From: Embiotoca jacksoni
Lineage: Eukaryota > Chordata > Actinopteri > Embiotocidae
Assembly: GCA_022577435.1 (NCBI GenBank)
Contig: JAKOON010000070.1
Coordinates: forward strand, 1,147,219 to 1,211,218
Length of the DNA stretch: 64,000 nt
Reading direction: 5' to 3'
In this document: positions 12,426 to 23,806 of the stretch, in pieces
Layout: every line of letters starts with the position of its first letter
Position numbering within the stretch: position 1 is the first letter of the stretch
Program-made: the position numbers and the translations under genes
The notes under the pieces: model-generated
Databases searched by the model: none
What the model was told of the DNA's origin: nothing
Seen by the model: the letters and a program-made list of their open reading frames with translations, nothing else

Positions 12426-13021
12426 ATGTTGTGACTGACAGGTCCAGAGTCTGTTGATGTGGTCAGGTTGTCAGTTTGAGAGAGTCAGAGATAAAGAAGT
12501 GGTCGGAGACATGAAGTGGAGTTACAGTGAGGTTAGATGTGGAGCAGTTTGTGGTGAAATATAGTCCAGGTGGTTCCAACCTTTGTGAGGAGGAGGGGAA
12601 GGACTGAGGGAGACAGCAAAGGAAGACAGGAAGAGCACAAGGTCAGATGACTTCTCAGTCTGGATGTTAAAGTCACCCAGAAGGACAAGTGGAGGACCAT
12701 CTTCTGGGACATTTGACAGGAGGACGTCTAATTCGTCCAATAAATCTCCCAAAGGACCTGGAGGACGGTAGAGGACAATGTTTAATTGTACCGGATGAGT
12801 AACTGTCACAGCATGAAACTCAAGAGACAGTGAGGTAGGAAGTGGAAGTGGGTAAAGAGAAAACCTCCATTTAGGGAGATGAGTAGACCTGTACCCCCCT
12901 CCCCCCCTACCAGAGGGTCTGGTGGTGTGGCTGAAGGAGAAGACAGAGGAGAGAGCAGCAGGGTGGATGTGTTGTCTGGTGTGATCCAGGTCTCAGTGAG
13001 ACCAAGGAAGTCCAGAGACAT
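12426..13021 (-). mobile_element. L2-type LINE endonuclease fragment
   Basis: On the minus strand, 13021-12806 reads GLTETWITPDNTSTLLL and GGTGLLISL. After a frameshift, 12809-12522 reads VLYRPPGPLGDLLDELDVLL, VLLGDFNIQTEK and HKGWNHLDYI. TETW and GDFN are hallmark motifs of the APE-type endonuclease of jockey/L2-class LINEs. Reading continues toward 12426 with an LTVTPLHVSDHFF-like stretch. The fragment is truncated and frameshifted, with no reverse transcriptase attached. Confidence 0.85.
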
Positions 13022-13479
13022 TTAAAATTACATTTCAGAATAATAAAAACAATACTCTTTAATCTGTGTGTTAGTAATGTTTATTGCTTAGCAGAAATTA
13101 TTGCCAAAAACATTGTCGTCCCACCATTGTTATCAAAAATTGTAATGTGCTATTAGGTCATGAGTATGAGCAGTGAGAGAGAAGAGAATGTCATAATTAT
13201 ACGACAGTCCAAAGTAATTTAATGGGGAGCCTTAACAGCACTATGCTATAAGGTGCTGTAAAACTCATATTATGTAGGCCTACTTTATAGCTGCACAAAA
13301 CGTAATGTTCATAGTCTTTACAGCTGGGATTTTACAGCACCGCAAGCATAAGTAGAGTGAGAGTTAGGGTTCGGGATTGTGAATCGTGGAATTGAGGATG
13401 TTGAACATGTTATTATGTACTGTCGGAAAATAATTTAGAGAGCGAGATAAAAAAGGAATATTAAATTAAAACTGCAAGC
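13022..13479. other. intergenic spacer, no gene seen
   Basis: AT-rich sequence without coding potential. It contains a perfect 12-bp inverted pair, GGTGCTGTAAAA near 13251 and TTTTACAGCACC near 13331, possibly a decayed small transposon. Confidence 0.5.
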
Positions 13480-14575
13480 AGTGATGTACGGGCCCTCGCA
13501 CTCTGGCGCGCCGTCTCCCCGAAGCCGTCTCCCCGACGTGCAGCACGCGAGGGGACCGCGTATACCCGCTTAAAGTTGCTATTTTTGTCTCATTTCCTGT
13601 CTCCAGCAGGGGGTGCTGGCGAAGCGTTTGGCCATGCCCACTCACAAAACACATATCAGATGTATCGTCTCATCACGCCAGATGTATGTGACACGTTTCG
13701 TGAGGTTTCAAGCATCCTTTGACCTTAAACATCAACTTCCTGTGTCACGGCGAGACATCCAACTTTGCCGCATCGTCAGGGCGACGTCCATTGACAAAGT
13801 CCAATGAATGTCTCAATATATCATCAACTACATGTTTAGGTTATTGTGACCCGACTTTAGGTTTATATGATCAACCAGCTCGACGTAGAATGTGAAAGTA
13901 TGAAAAGTGTCATTTCCGGTGGCCAACAGGGGGCGCTATGACTATGAGCAAATATTACCCCACAGGGGTCTTCAGGGCGGGGCTGTTATCATACCTGTGA
14001 TGTTTGGAGAAGGTCGGTCCATGTACATAAGATTTAAAGCAACTCCTAGTTTCATGGCGAGACGCTCAAAATGGCCACCACGCTACGGGCACACACATCG
14101 ATGAAAACAAATTATTTTGATAACTTTTAATCCCAAACATGTTTTCTATCCAGAGAACCTAAATTCAAGTCGGTCCGACAAAATCCCTCGGAGGAGTTCG
14201 ACAAACTACAACGTGTCAGAGTCGCCCAAAATGGTGACTAAATTCAAAATGGTGGACTTCCTGTTGAGTTGACGTAACGGTGCAATGTAACTTTTTTGTG
14301 CGTCCAGGTGTGATACACGTGTCCACCGGATTTGGTGAATTTAGGTAAATGTGGCCGCCGGGGCATCTCTGTAGGGGGCGCTCTCGAGACGTTTGGCCAC
14401 GCCCACTCGCGACTCCACTAGAATACGACATTTTTCACCGGGAGACAAATGTGTTTCCACTTTCATGAGTTTTAGAATATGATAAAGCTTCCAAAAAGGA
14501 AAATCATTTTTCGTAAGAATAAAAACATCCAAGAACGAGAAGAAGAACATTTTTACGAAAAACAACAACAGGGCT
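13480..14575. mobile_element. foldback element copy 2, different left end
   Basis: From about 13650 to 14575 this copy is nearly identical to copy 1 (about 10925-11865), including the right arm with GGTGTGATACACGTGTCCAC. Its left end is different: AAACTGCAAGCAGTGATGTA and GGGCCCTCGCACTCTGG, phrases I associate with dispersed fish repeats. The two copies therefore share interior and right end but not the left end. Confidence 0.7.
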
Positions 14576-14755
14576 TTCGCTCCGATGTTCGGCGCTCGGG
14601 ACCTGATTATATTTTATTATAAGACAGGATAGGTATGGACTGGAAAAGGAAGACTTCGCACAGAACAGGACTTCAGGAAATCAGAAGGGGGTTTAACACA
14701 GGCAGGATTTGGAAATAGGGTGGAGGTTCCAGACTAACTCTACACACCCCGAGAC

Positions 14756-14812
14756 GGTAGGTGGCGGTATGCACCTATAAAATTGGTTTGCAATCCGCCA
14801 ATAAACAAAAAG
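14756..14812. repeat. short dispersed repeat with TATA-like core
   Basis: GGTGGCGGTATGCACCTATA followed by AAATTGGTTTGCAATCCGCC and AATAAACAAAAAG resembles a short motif common in fish DNA. A related inverted copy (AGCGCCACCAACTGG) is near 19745. The CTATAAAA at 14775 belongs to this repeat and need not be a TATA box. Confidence 0.45.
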
Positions 14813-14829
14813 AAATGCACCTGTCCTAT

Positions 14830-14969
14830 CGGTGCGCACCTGCGTCACTCCAACCCTGGCCACGCGCTGGCAGCGGCTACAAGCGCGCGCGGCACTCAGC
14901 AGGTTTAGTTCAGTGCGGTTGGCGAACTTCAGCCGGGCAGGACGAAACTTCACATGGGAAACTTCGTTG
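14830..14969 (+). promoter_or_regulatory. CpG-rich block with splice donor; candidate osbpl7 first exon
   Basis: A short stretch unusually rich in CG (GCGCACCTGCGTCACTCC, CAAGCGCGCGCGGCACTC) in otherwise AT-rich DNA ends at CGTTG|GTGAGT (donor at 14970). The first recognisable osbpl7 exon (22144) begins with a 3' splice site, so an upstream 5'-UTR exon must exist, and this block is the best candidate by composition, strand and donor. An ATG at 14954 in the block, if spliced to 22144, would open an 11-codon upstream frame ending at TGA 22161-22163. This is inference; no transcript evidence is available. Confidence 0.4.
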
Positions 14970-17900
14970 GTGAGTTCTTGCCTTGGAAATGTTCAACTGT
15001 ACCTTTTCGCTAAAGTCAATGTCTGCTGTTGTTTCCGCGTTTAAGCGCAATGAAAGTTTTTGTTACGCCTTCGGAATTTTTTATTTTTTTAAAGTTGATA
15101 TTTGAATGAAACGTCGCTCTGACGGCAGTTTGGCGCATTAAACCTGCTTCACTAAACATATGTGAAGTATCCAGCAGGTCTTTGGCTGGATGCCAGTGTT
15201 TCTGTCGCCGTGGAGCTTTAATAGGACTCTGGTTTATTAAACCTCGTGCTTCTCTTCAACAGAAGTCAGCTGTATGTTGGTTTGCCGAGTAAATTGCCAC
15301 TGAATTTGTTCGCGGATTGAGGGATGACTACGTTGTTTCTTCTTTTCATGTTGTTATGAAGTTTTGTACTTGTAGTGTATACATTTTGAACCTACTTTTA
15401 AATGTGCGAAACCTTAATTCTATTTGTGAAAATGTAAAAAACAAACTTTCCCTGCTTTTTTCACAGCAAGACCCCATTAGACCTGGTCCAGATTTAAAAC
15501 CAGTATACTTGGATCAAACCTGTACTCGCTCATAATAGAGACTAAAGATTGTCCAAAATTTTTTTGACTTGTGAAATCTGGATTCTATTTGTGAAAAAGC
15601 AGTGAATTGACATTTCACTGCTTTTTTTTTTTTTTTCAGACATCTAGATAAAGTTATATCTGGTTCAGATCTGTATTTAGACAGACTATCCTAGAGAGGT
15701 TGAACATTTTGTCAAACACAGTTTATGATTTATGAAACATTTATTCATTATGTAAAAATGCAGCAGAGGGACATTTTAATGCCCCCCTCCCCCATGGAGA
15801 TGTGGACTAGTAGCCCACAGTCAAATGCAGCAAAATGTCGTTTTTTGTGTGATTTCACAAATAGTGTAAAAGTTTGCAATTAAGATCTTGAACAATCTCT
15901 AGCCTCTCTACAAGTCTAGTCCGGGTTTGACCTGTCTTAAGTGTAGTGGTTTAACATCTACTGCAGTTTAGATGCAAAAACCAGCAGTGAAATATCCCAT
16001 TTATTCAAATTTTGTAAAGTAGAATTAAGGTGTTACAGGGCCGGCCTTCAACGTGAGCCCGACTTCAGCTGGTTCACTGCCTCTCTGCTGTCTGTGGTCA
16101 AACACTGACGGGGAGAAAGTTCTGCAGTCAGCTGCTGCAGGTGGAGAACATGCATGTGATCATCAGGGTTTTCCCAGAATAACCAGCAGAACATTGAAGA
16201 GCAGCACCCAGGCGTTATTTTACAGCCTCCAAGACCAATGAACAGAATAAAACTGCTGATCCCAGGTTGTGTCTGAGAGATGGTGATGCTCAGTCTGGTG
16301 AGCAGAGCCTGGACTTAGCTGTGTGTTTAATTGATTTGTAAGTGAATACAATTTCAGTATTTAAAAAGTCAGTACTGTGTTCTGCTTCCCACCTGCTGAT
16401 AAAAGTGAAGGTGCTATCCCCACCGTTGGCACCAACGTGTTGTTCAAGCCCGACCAGGCCCACTTCAGGTGGACCATCTATTCTCATATTAACAAACCCA
16501 GCTGCTCCAATATTACACTATTTCTGCTCACGCACATATCACTCTCCTTCTTTTAATAACCTCAGCTTAGCAGAAAGCGATGGCTTCTCTCCCTCTTAGT
16601 CCTGCTCGCTGTGTCTTCTATTGCTTTACATGCTTTCACCTTTAGTAACAATGGTTTTCAACTGCGATGAGTTGGTCGTCGTCATCTTGAAGAACGCTGA
16701 CGGTCAGAAAATCTCAGTTGCATATCAGTGGAAGCAGGCGGATCATTGGTGGTGTTGGAGCTGCAGGTCGACTACTGCGCAGTCAAAATACTGTCAAAGA
16801 AAAAGTCCTGTTTGTAATAATGCTGCTGCAGTTTGCTACTCGGTGATGTTGATTTATATAAAGTACATGATGGGTTGTTTTTTTTCCTTTTTAAAAGGAC
16901 CAATTGGATTAATAAGCAGTACAGTTAAGAGCAGCAGTATCAAACAATATCCATCCCTGTTCCTCATTTACTGTATATACAGGGAACTTGATCTCATCTT
17001 TATGTTATGTCTTTATTTGTTGTGCCAAATTATGGAGAGTAGTTTCAATAAGAGTATCAACAAGTATATTCTCCACCGACGGGAAACTCTGCTATCGGAC
17101 AAAGTCACAGCACACGACCCTGCGAATGTTAAAAGAAGCCCAACAATCTTGGACAGCGATGTTCTGCCTGTTGACATGAGAACGTCACTCAGGACACCTC
17201 ACTGCTTCAGTGCTGAAGGCTTTCTGAAGCATCTCATGGCTCTTTTGCCAATTTTCAGTTTGACAAAATAATTTGTTGTGCGCTCTCTGCTCAAGTCTAC
17301 AGTGACATTGCAAATGTGCACGTGCCTTTGGTCACAAAACACATGGAAGTCAAGTATCCAGCGGGTGAACCTGAAGTACTGGAGCACGTTGTGTTCACAC
17401 AGCGGGAGCTTCTGATCCACCCTGAAGTACTCAGCAGTCAAAAGGCCATCACATTCTTTTCCTACTGTGTGCCATAAAAATAATAATCACAAAATAAGAC
17501 TCATATTGAATAGATTTGAACTGCAATTTACTTTTTCATCTCATTCATACTCTTCTGGTCTGGTTCTGTATCAAAACCCTTATTAGGTCTGTTTTATTAC
17601 TAAAGGACTGGGTTCACTCTTGTCCTCATTAAAAAAAAAAAAAAGAAGAAGAATACCTTCACAACAGGATCAGAATGAATTTAGATTTTAAATGTTTTTA
17701 TTTTTAAATGTGTTTTTTTCAACAGCAAAGTCTTTATAAACTTAACATCTCACTCGAAAGAAACCTTAAAAACCTTTTTAAATGCTGTCACAAACACCAG
17801 AAATGAAGTGAATGATACTAAAGAGCGCTTCTGTCTCATTTACAGTGTTGCCACCGTCAGCTAAAATCATCTTCTTCTTCTTATAATAAAGAAGCCTGTC

Positions 17901-19853
17901 TTGAGTGTGAAAGACTGCAGGTCACACGATTCCTTGTATTGGACTTGAAAGTGTTTTGTGAGCACTTGTGTAAGAGATCCTATCAGTCCCGTCGGGCCGA
18001 ACCTCGCATGTTACTCCGGCACATTCTTGGAAAGAGGAGGGGAGGAAGAACCAGTCTGTCCAGCTCTCAGCACAGACGTAATGCTGCACCACAAACACAC
18101 GTTTATTTCTCCAAATGAGGAAAAAACATGTTCACAGTTCTCTTGATCTGGCTGAAATTGATTTACATTTTTGAAGTGCTTAAAGATCCAGGGCCAACAG
18201 AAGCAAATGAAATGGTGAAAGTTGTCCTACTGTCTGAAGGTGTACCGAGTCACCACCTCAACTCAAAGCCTTGTTTTGATCCTCTCCAGTGTGCCGTTAA
18301 AAGGATTGCATTACGATGTATATCCTATGAAACTGCCTATGTCTCGTCTGTATGATGAAGCTTTGAAGAAAAAAATGGATTTAGAAATTTGATCCAATTT
18401 AAACATTGTTGGATTTTGTGTGCAGCTCCATGCCCACTACTCTTGATCGAATGACACACGAACTCGTCATTGCTTAAATATGAAACGCATGTCACAACAG
18501 CCTAGGGACAGAGCTTTGTAATGACGACTGTCAACATATAAGTATACTGAATTTTTCACGTAATAAAGACGGGTGAAACACCTGCAGTATAATATTTAGA
18601 ATTTCCTCACTGATTTTACAACGAGCATGGTTAAATAATTCCCTAACTTCTGATGGCTTCACAACATATTACATGTCAAAAATAGTCCAGCTCCTCCTGT
18701 CGGACTCTTATTAGGATTCAAAATAATGACATCATCATGATGCTGCTGTTTCCTCCAAAGTGTCTAGTAGAGCCGCGAGTGCAATTATTGAGGATGGAAT
18801 AGAAAGGTACAGAACGCAAGTAAATAAAGGTTAAATTATTAATTTTACTAAGAGTACAAAGTACTAAATCAAGAGATGAGTGCATATCAGTAACAATCAA
18901 CATAAGATGAATGATAAGTACATATATGAATACGAATAAGATAAATTCAATCAATGACTGAATCTAAATAACATTTCTTCACAATAGAAGAATAGGAAAG
19001 AGCAAAGATAAAATGATCAGTGAGAAGATGCAATGTAACACTGTTGGAGATGTAAACACATGCTGGGAGCTGGAAATTGACTGTTCTTTTAGCCTTTCTT
19101 AACAATGTCAATACAATAACTCATCTTTGCATGTTAAGAATGTTTTTATGAGGAGTCTATAACCAAGATATTCATTTATTATGATGATGTGTAGTGTAAA
19201 GTATGCTGGGAATGTTTTGGTCTCCATTCAAGTTTCTGTCTCCTCCTGAGAATTTACTAGTTTTCTGAATTTGTAGCAAGAAGAAAGTAAGTTCAGATGT
19301 TTCACTTTTTTATTTATTTTTGTAAATCCTATATGGTCCGATGGTTTAAAAGTCAACACAAGAGCAGACGTAACCTACATTACAAATAGCCAATGTGAAG
19401 GGGCGAAGATTCCTGTTACAGCATCCAGAGGTGGACATGTTGATGATGACATTTAGAAATGTGACACTTGACCTGCTTTTACAATCGCACACTATTTCTT
19501 TTTACTTTTAGTACGGACAGCAGCTCCCTTTAAAATGAACTGCAGTTTCATGTACTATGTTTACAATTAAGAAAAACTACGTCATCATAAAAATGTATCT
19601 TGAACTTTGACCCACTTTGTCGTCTCCATCGACATCTGTAGTTTGAAGTGAGAAGAAAAAGGACGAGGTTTAGAACGAGTACGCTTCCTTGTAATGCCTC
19701 TTCTTCTTTTTCTTCTCCTCCTTCCATTTGCGGGGGGAGTATTAGCGCCACCAACTGGCTCAGTTGATGCGAAGTATTTTCGGCTGTGCAAAGGATTGTG
19801 GGTCAGAACAGCCAGAGTAGAATGCTGGCCTGCATACTGCAAAATAAGAGTAT

Positions 19854-19916
19854 GTATGTATGTATGTATGTACACACACACACACACACACACACACACC
19901 ATATATATATACACAT
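19854..19916. repeat. compound (ATGT)n(CA)n(TA)n microsatellite
   Basis: Tandem GTAT units, then a CA run, then a short TA run. Confidence 0.95.
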
Positions 19917-19987
19917 AAAATATGAGATGAACCAGTCTGATCAAGAGTACCTCTACTGCAAAAATACATTGTTTTCTGAACTGTAAG

Positions 19988-20115
19988 CCAGGGACAGCTG
20001 TGGTGGAGTTGGTGGAGTTGGTAATCAGAAGGTTCCCCGTGTCCTCTTTCCCACTTGCCAAAGTCTTTGGGCAACACTGAAGCCCAGTTACTCCCGATGA
20101 CAGCTAGCATCATGT
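19988..20115 (+). mobile_element. decayed tRNA-headed SINE fragment
   Basis: GGGACAGCTGTGG, TCAGAAGGTTCCCCG, TCTTTGGGCAACACTGAAGC and TACTCCCGATG follow the order of the SINE copies at 36274, 44995 and 50381. It is heavily mutated. Confidence 0.5.
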
Positions 20116-21269
20116 GTGTGTATGTTTGGTAGATGAGAGGCTAATTGTAAAGAGGGCAGACCATCCAACCTGCGTTTTGTCATTTGACCCTAAAATTTCT
20201 CTTCTCAAAGTTGCTATTGTTTGTCTTTTGTAGGTCTGAACTATTTAATACAACTCTTAGAGTTTCGACTGCGTATCAACTGACAGCAGATCTGTGACAG
20301 AGCTTGTCATTCTTGTAGCTTCATAGCTGGCAGACTTGTTGGGTCAGGTAGAGTCGCTCAGCCCCGCCTAGATACCTGCTGGCTTTGACATGCACCAGTC
20401 TGACAAGCACCTCATCACTCAGGTGTGGCTCAGCTCTGCAACTCTCAGGACAACACGATACCTTTTTCACATGCTGAAGGAACGTTCCGGGGTTCCTAGT
20501 TTCCTTTTTTTTTGTGGTCAAACATTGTTTTGGAGTGTAACTAAGAGAATAATTTTTGCAAATCTACAATTACTCTGAGAAAGTTTAAGGAACTCCCCGG
20601 TGACATCTGAGGAGCAGCTTGGTAGATATCATATCTTTTGTTATTGGATCCAAATCTCTGGATTTTTAAGAGTTGCATTCTATTTCTTTGACATGTAGTT
20701 TTATGTACGTTCTGTATGTCTACACTGGCATCAGTATTACTCGTACTGTGGTTGTGCACTTTTTTTTTTTTAACTTGCTCCCCCCACCCTCCTATGAAAT
20801 TACATACAAAATGGTATATCAATATATACTTTACATCATTGCATGTACTGTCATCAATATGTAAATCAGGCCGCCAGGTTGGTTTCTATCTGCGTAGAAA
20901 AAACAGTGTTTCTGGATGACTTTAAAAACCTGATTGAAGCCTGCCGTTCCTGTGTGTTGTGTGCGTGTGCATGTGTAGACCAGTTCAGGTGTAACTATCC
21001 ATCCCAAATAACCTGAAGAGGAAAATATCCCGATTTGTGTATTATTTTTTTGAGCATATGATAATGGATGCATGCCATCAGCAACAATTAGCTGCTGGAA
21101 TCTGGTTAAACTTCTTGAAACTGGAGACTGGAATTTCAACAACGAACACTTCCTCTTTCAACAGCTGAATGGAAAAAAAAAGGAAATGCCACTATGGGGA
21201 ACAGTTTTTTTTTTTTCGTGCTGCACAGAAGGATGCGCTGGCTAAGCTTCAAACTAAACTTGTGAAAAT

Positions 21270-21720
21270 GAAGAGTTATAAGCCTCATCTTAAAAGTAGA
21301 GTGCATGTCTGCCTCCTGAACCCAAACTGGGAGCTGGATCCACAAGAGACGGGCCTAAAAGCTAATTACGCTGCCTCCTATTCTACTTTAAAAACTCTAG
21401 AAACCACAAATAAGCCTTTTGGAATAACAAAGTGCTGTTACTTGATATGGTTTCATATGCTGATAGGATTCTCTGTGAATTTGTTGATTTTACAGGGAAC
21501 CAATGAAGAGAAGTTCAAATGGAAAAATATGATCTATCTTGCAAAATCATGTCAGTACTGTTGCTGCAGCATATTTAATCAACTAGAGCTATTTCAGAGT
21601 GTTCAGACATAATTGATAAGAAACAATTACAATATTCCGACCTAGAGGTAACGAATACATCGAATCGTTTTTTAGTATTGCAGAAATCTTAGAAAATATT
21701 GCGCAGGTTTGAGAGGGCAA
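21270..21720 (-). mobile_element. decayed L2-type LINE fragment
   Basis: The plus strand here (CCAAACTGGGAGCTGGATCC, TCTAGAAACCACAAATAAGC, AACCAATGAAGAGAAG) aligns throughout with 31180-31570, where the minus strand encodes the C-terminal part of a LINE reverse transcriptase. The 147-codon plus-strand frame at 21169-21612 is therefore antisense to a dead LINE, not a gene. Confidence 0.75.
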
Positions 21721-22143
21721 TCCTGGAGACATATATTGCCATTTCAAATATGTTTGAGTTTTTTTTATGTAATCCTGTAGTGTGAACGAAAGTAAATGAA
21801 TATTGGGCAGGAACCCACATTAGCCAATGAGAGCAGGCTCACGGGATGGCTTCATCAAACCCACGAGGCCACAGCCAAGTAGTAGTAATGTGGAAGTGCA
21901 TCTCCAGGCAGTGGAAGGTCAGAATGTATAGAACTGAATGCATTTCTAATCATCCCAGGTTTTCACTGTCCCCTCTGCCTGTGTAACGTTAGCTTGTAGC
22001 ATTAGCACTAGCCCCATGTGAGACTCTCAATAAAACTCTCATCCCAGCTTGCCTCCAGTTTACACTGCAAAATGTCAGCCATGCTTGATTCTGTCTTCAG
22101 TCATGACTTCATCCTTTTTTCTTTTTTTTTTCATTCTCCGCAG

Positions 22144-22339
22144 TGCAGTGCGCTTTGCCATGAGACCTAACTTTCCCTGAAGGTCCTCCATGCACCGATT
22201 TCCTCATCACATAGCACCGATGGACCCTCAGGTGTGCCCCCCCCCGATGAGCAGCATCCTCGACAAATCCCCGGCCAGCACATTCAAACCTGGGCATTCG
22301 CGGAGCAACAGCACGGGCTCATCCAAACAGTCAAAACAG
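22144..22339 (+). CDS. osbpl7: osbpl7 coding exon 1 (start codon)
   Basis: Acceptor TTCATTCTCCGCAG at 22143 and donor CAG|GTGAGA after 22339. The first in-frame ATG is 22190 (MHRFPHHIAPMDPQ), giving residues 1-50. A second in-frame ATG at 22220 has G at +4 and could be the real start. The Ser-rich end HSRSNSTGSSKQSKQ resembles the ORP3 N-terminus. Bases 22144-22189 are 5' UTR and hold a short upstream frame. Confidence 0.8.
22160..22180 (+). promoter_or_regulatory. upstream ORF (6 codons) in osbpl7 leader
   Basis: ATG at 22160 followed by five sense codons (MRPNFP) and TGA at 22178-22180, ten bases before the ATG at 22190. It would be translated first if the leader is spliced as proposed. 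Confidence 0.5.
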
Positions 22340-22486
22340 GTGAGACCAGATATCCAGCTGCAAAGCATGAAAATGAGAAAATATAAAGAATAATTAGCTG
22401 TGTTTGTGTGTGTGCACACATTGTATATACATCTGTAGATTTACGTCTTTTTTACATATTAAAGTGTTTTATTGTGTCTCTGTCAG

Positions 22487-22630
22487 TCTCGTCACTGGGA
22501 GGTTATGGATGACTTGCAGAGTTTGGATGTGTGTTCAATTCCTGGCTCCTCTATGGACCTCAGTATCCCTGGGATCTGTGAGGGCTACCTGATGAAGAGG
22601 AGGAAGTACCCACTGAAAGGCTGGCACAAG
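22487..22630 (+). CDS. osbpl7: osbpl7 coding exon 2 (start of PH domain)
   Basis: Acceptor CTCTGTCAG, donor AAG|GTGAGC, 144 bp, phase 0 at both ends, residues 51-98. It begins SRHWEVMDDLQSL and ends with EGYLMKRRKYPLKGWHK, the highly conserved first strand of ORP-type PH domains. Confidence 0.95.
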
Positions 22631-23428
22631 GTGAGCTCAACACAACTTCAACACAGCATCTCAACTACTCTGCTTTCACATTTCCTCAATGCAACTTAAA
22701 TACTATGCCATGATTATTGTCATTAAATTAATCTGTTCATATTTTTTTTGGATTCATAGTTTGGTCAATAAAACATCACAGAATAATAAAGATGTCTTGG
22801 GCAAATCTCTAAAGTCAGAATCTGTCAGATTTGAATGAGGTTGGTCGGTGACATTTCACCAGTTAGCTGCTTTAAAATGTCTGCGATCACTTGAAGCCCA
22901 GTTGTTGAACACAACGCTTCAGGGAGGAGAGAGTTAAACACCGTAAAACGGCACAATACAGAGAAGCTGCACCAACTCACTGAGGCAGCATCTTCCAACA
23001 AGTCACTTCGTTCAGTACCAGAAACGCATTACAAACATACTCGTAGAACTGCAGTGACGTCCACTAACTATTTATTTACTTTATTTCTGTGCAGCCGTTT
23101 AATTTCAGCTCAGTGTGAGAGTTGCTAATGCATTTTTCTGTCATACTTTAATGTAAGAGGCTGAAACCAGATAATTTCTTATAATTTATTTACTGAATTA
23201 TTGTTGCTTGAAAATGTTTGCCGTGACTTTAGGCCTCATGATCTGGGTTGTGTGTTTATACGTCTGTGCAGACGACGCATGTTCCTATTCTCTTGTGATC
23301 GGTTGTCAAAGGTCACATGGACGAACTGATTCGATTTTAGGGCTCGAAGGTCAAGATCACAGAGATTGCACCACACTATCTATTTTTTGTCTTTATTGGT
23401 CAAATTCCTTTAAAGTCTTCCCTACATA

Positions 23429-23652
23429 CAGTTGAAACCAGAAGTTTACATACACTGTGCAAAAAGACACATAACACTTTTTTTCTCACTGTCTGAAGTT
23501 AAATCAGACTAAACCTCTCCTGTTTCAGGTCCGTTAGGATTACCAAAATTATTTAACTTTTGCTAAATGTCACAATAATGAGAAAGAGAATTTCTTAGAG
23601 AATTTTATATTACTTTCTTTGAGGTCAAAAGTTTACATACACCAAAAGTACT
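23429..23652. repeat. Tc1 left terminal inverted repeat
   Basis: Outer direct repeat at the tip, inner direct repeat near 23622-23643 (GGTCAAAAGTTTACATACAC). Pairs with 24829-25044. Confidence 0.92.
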
Positions 23653-23806
23653 ATGTCTTTAAACAACGTGGGCAAGCCCAGATAATGATGTCATGGCTTT
23701 TGAAGCTCCTGATAGGTTAACTGACAACATGTGAGTTAATTGAAGGCACACCTGGGGATGTATTTTAAGGCCACACCTCAAACACTCTGCTTCCTTGTTT
23801 GAAATC

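Larger units (their letters stand above)
14970..22143 (+). other. presumed osbpl7 first intron / intergenic DNA
   Basis: No coding exon recognised in 7 kb. It contains poly-T/poly-A runs, a mixed ATGT/CA/TA microsatellite, a SINE-like fragment and a LINE fragment (listed). An open frame at 16621-17271 (216 codons) shows no family signature and is treated as chance. A repeated phrase TTCTATTTGTGAAAA occurs near 15420 and 15590. Confidence 0.45.

Noticed and set aside
14775..14782. CTATAAAA as a TATA box for osbpl7
   Set aside because: It is part of a short dispersed repeat; not usable as independent promoter evidence.
16621..17271. 216-codon open frame on the plus strand
   Set aside because: No recognisable domain or family wording, AT-rich composition, no splice context; most likely chance.
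21169..21612. 147-codon plus-strand frame
   Set aside because: Antisense to a decayed LINE fragment that aligns with 31180-31570.
23795..23806. Upstream start for the transposase
   Set aside because: The codon at 23795 is TTG; the family start MGKSKE is the ATG at 23807.
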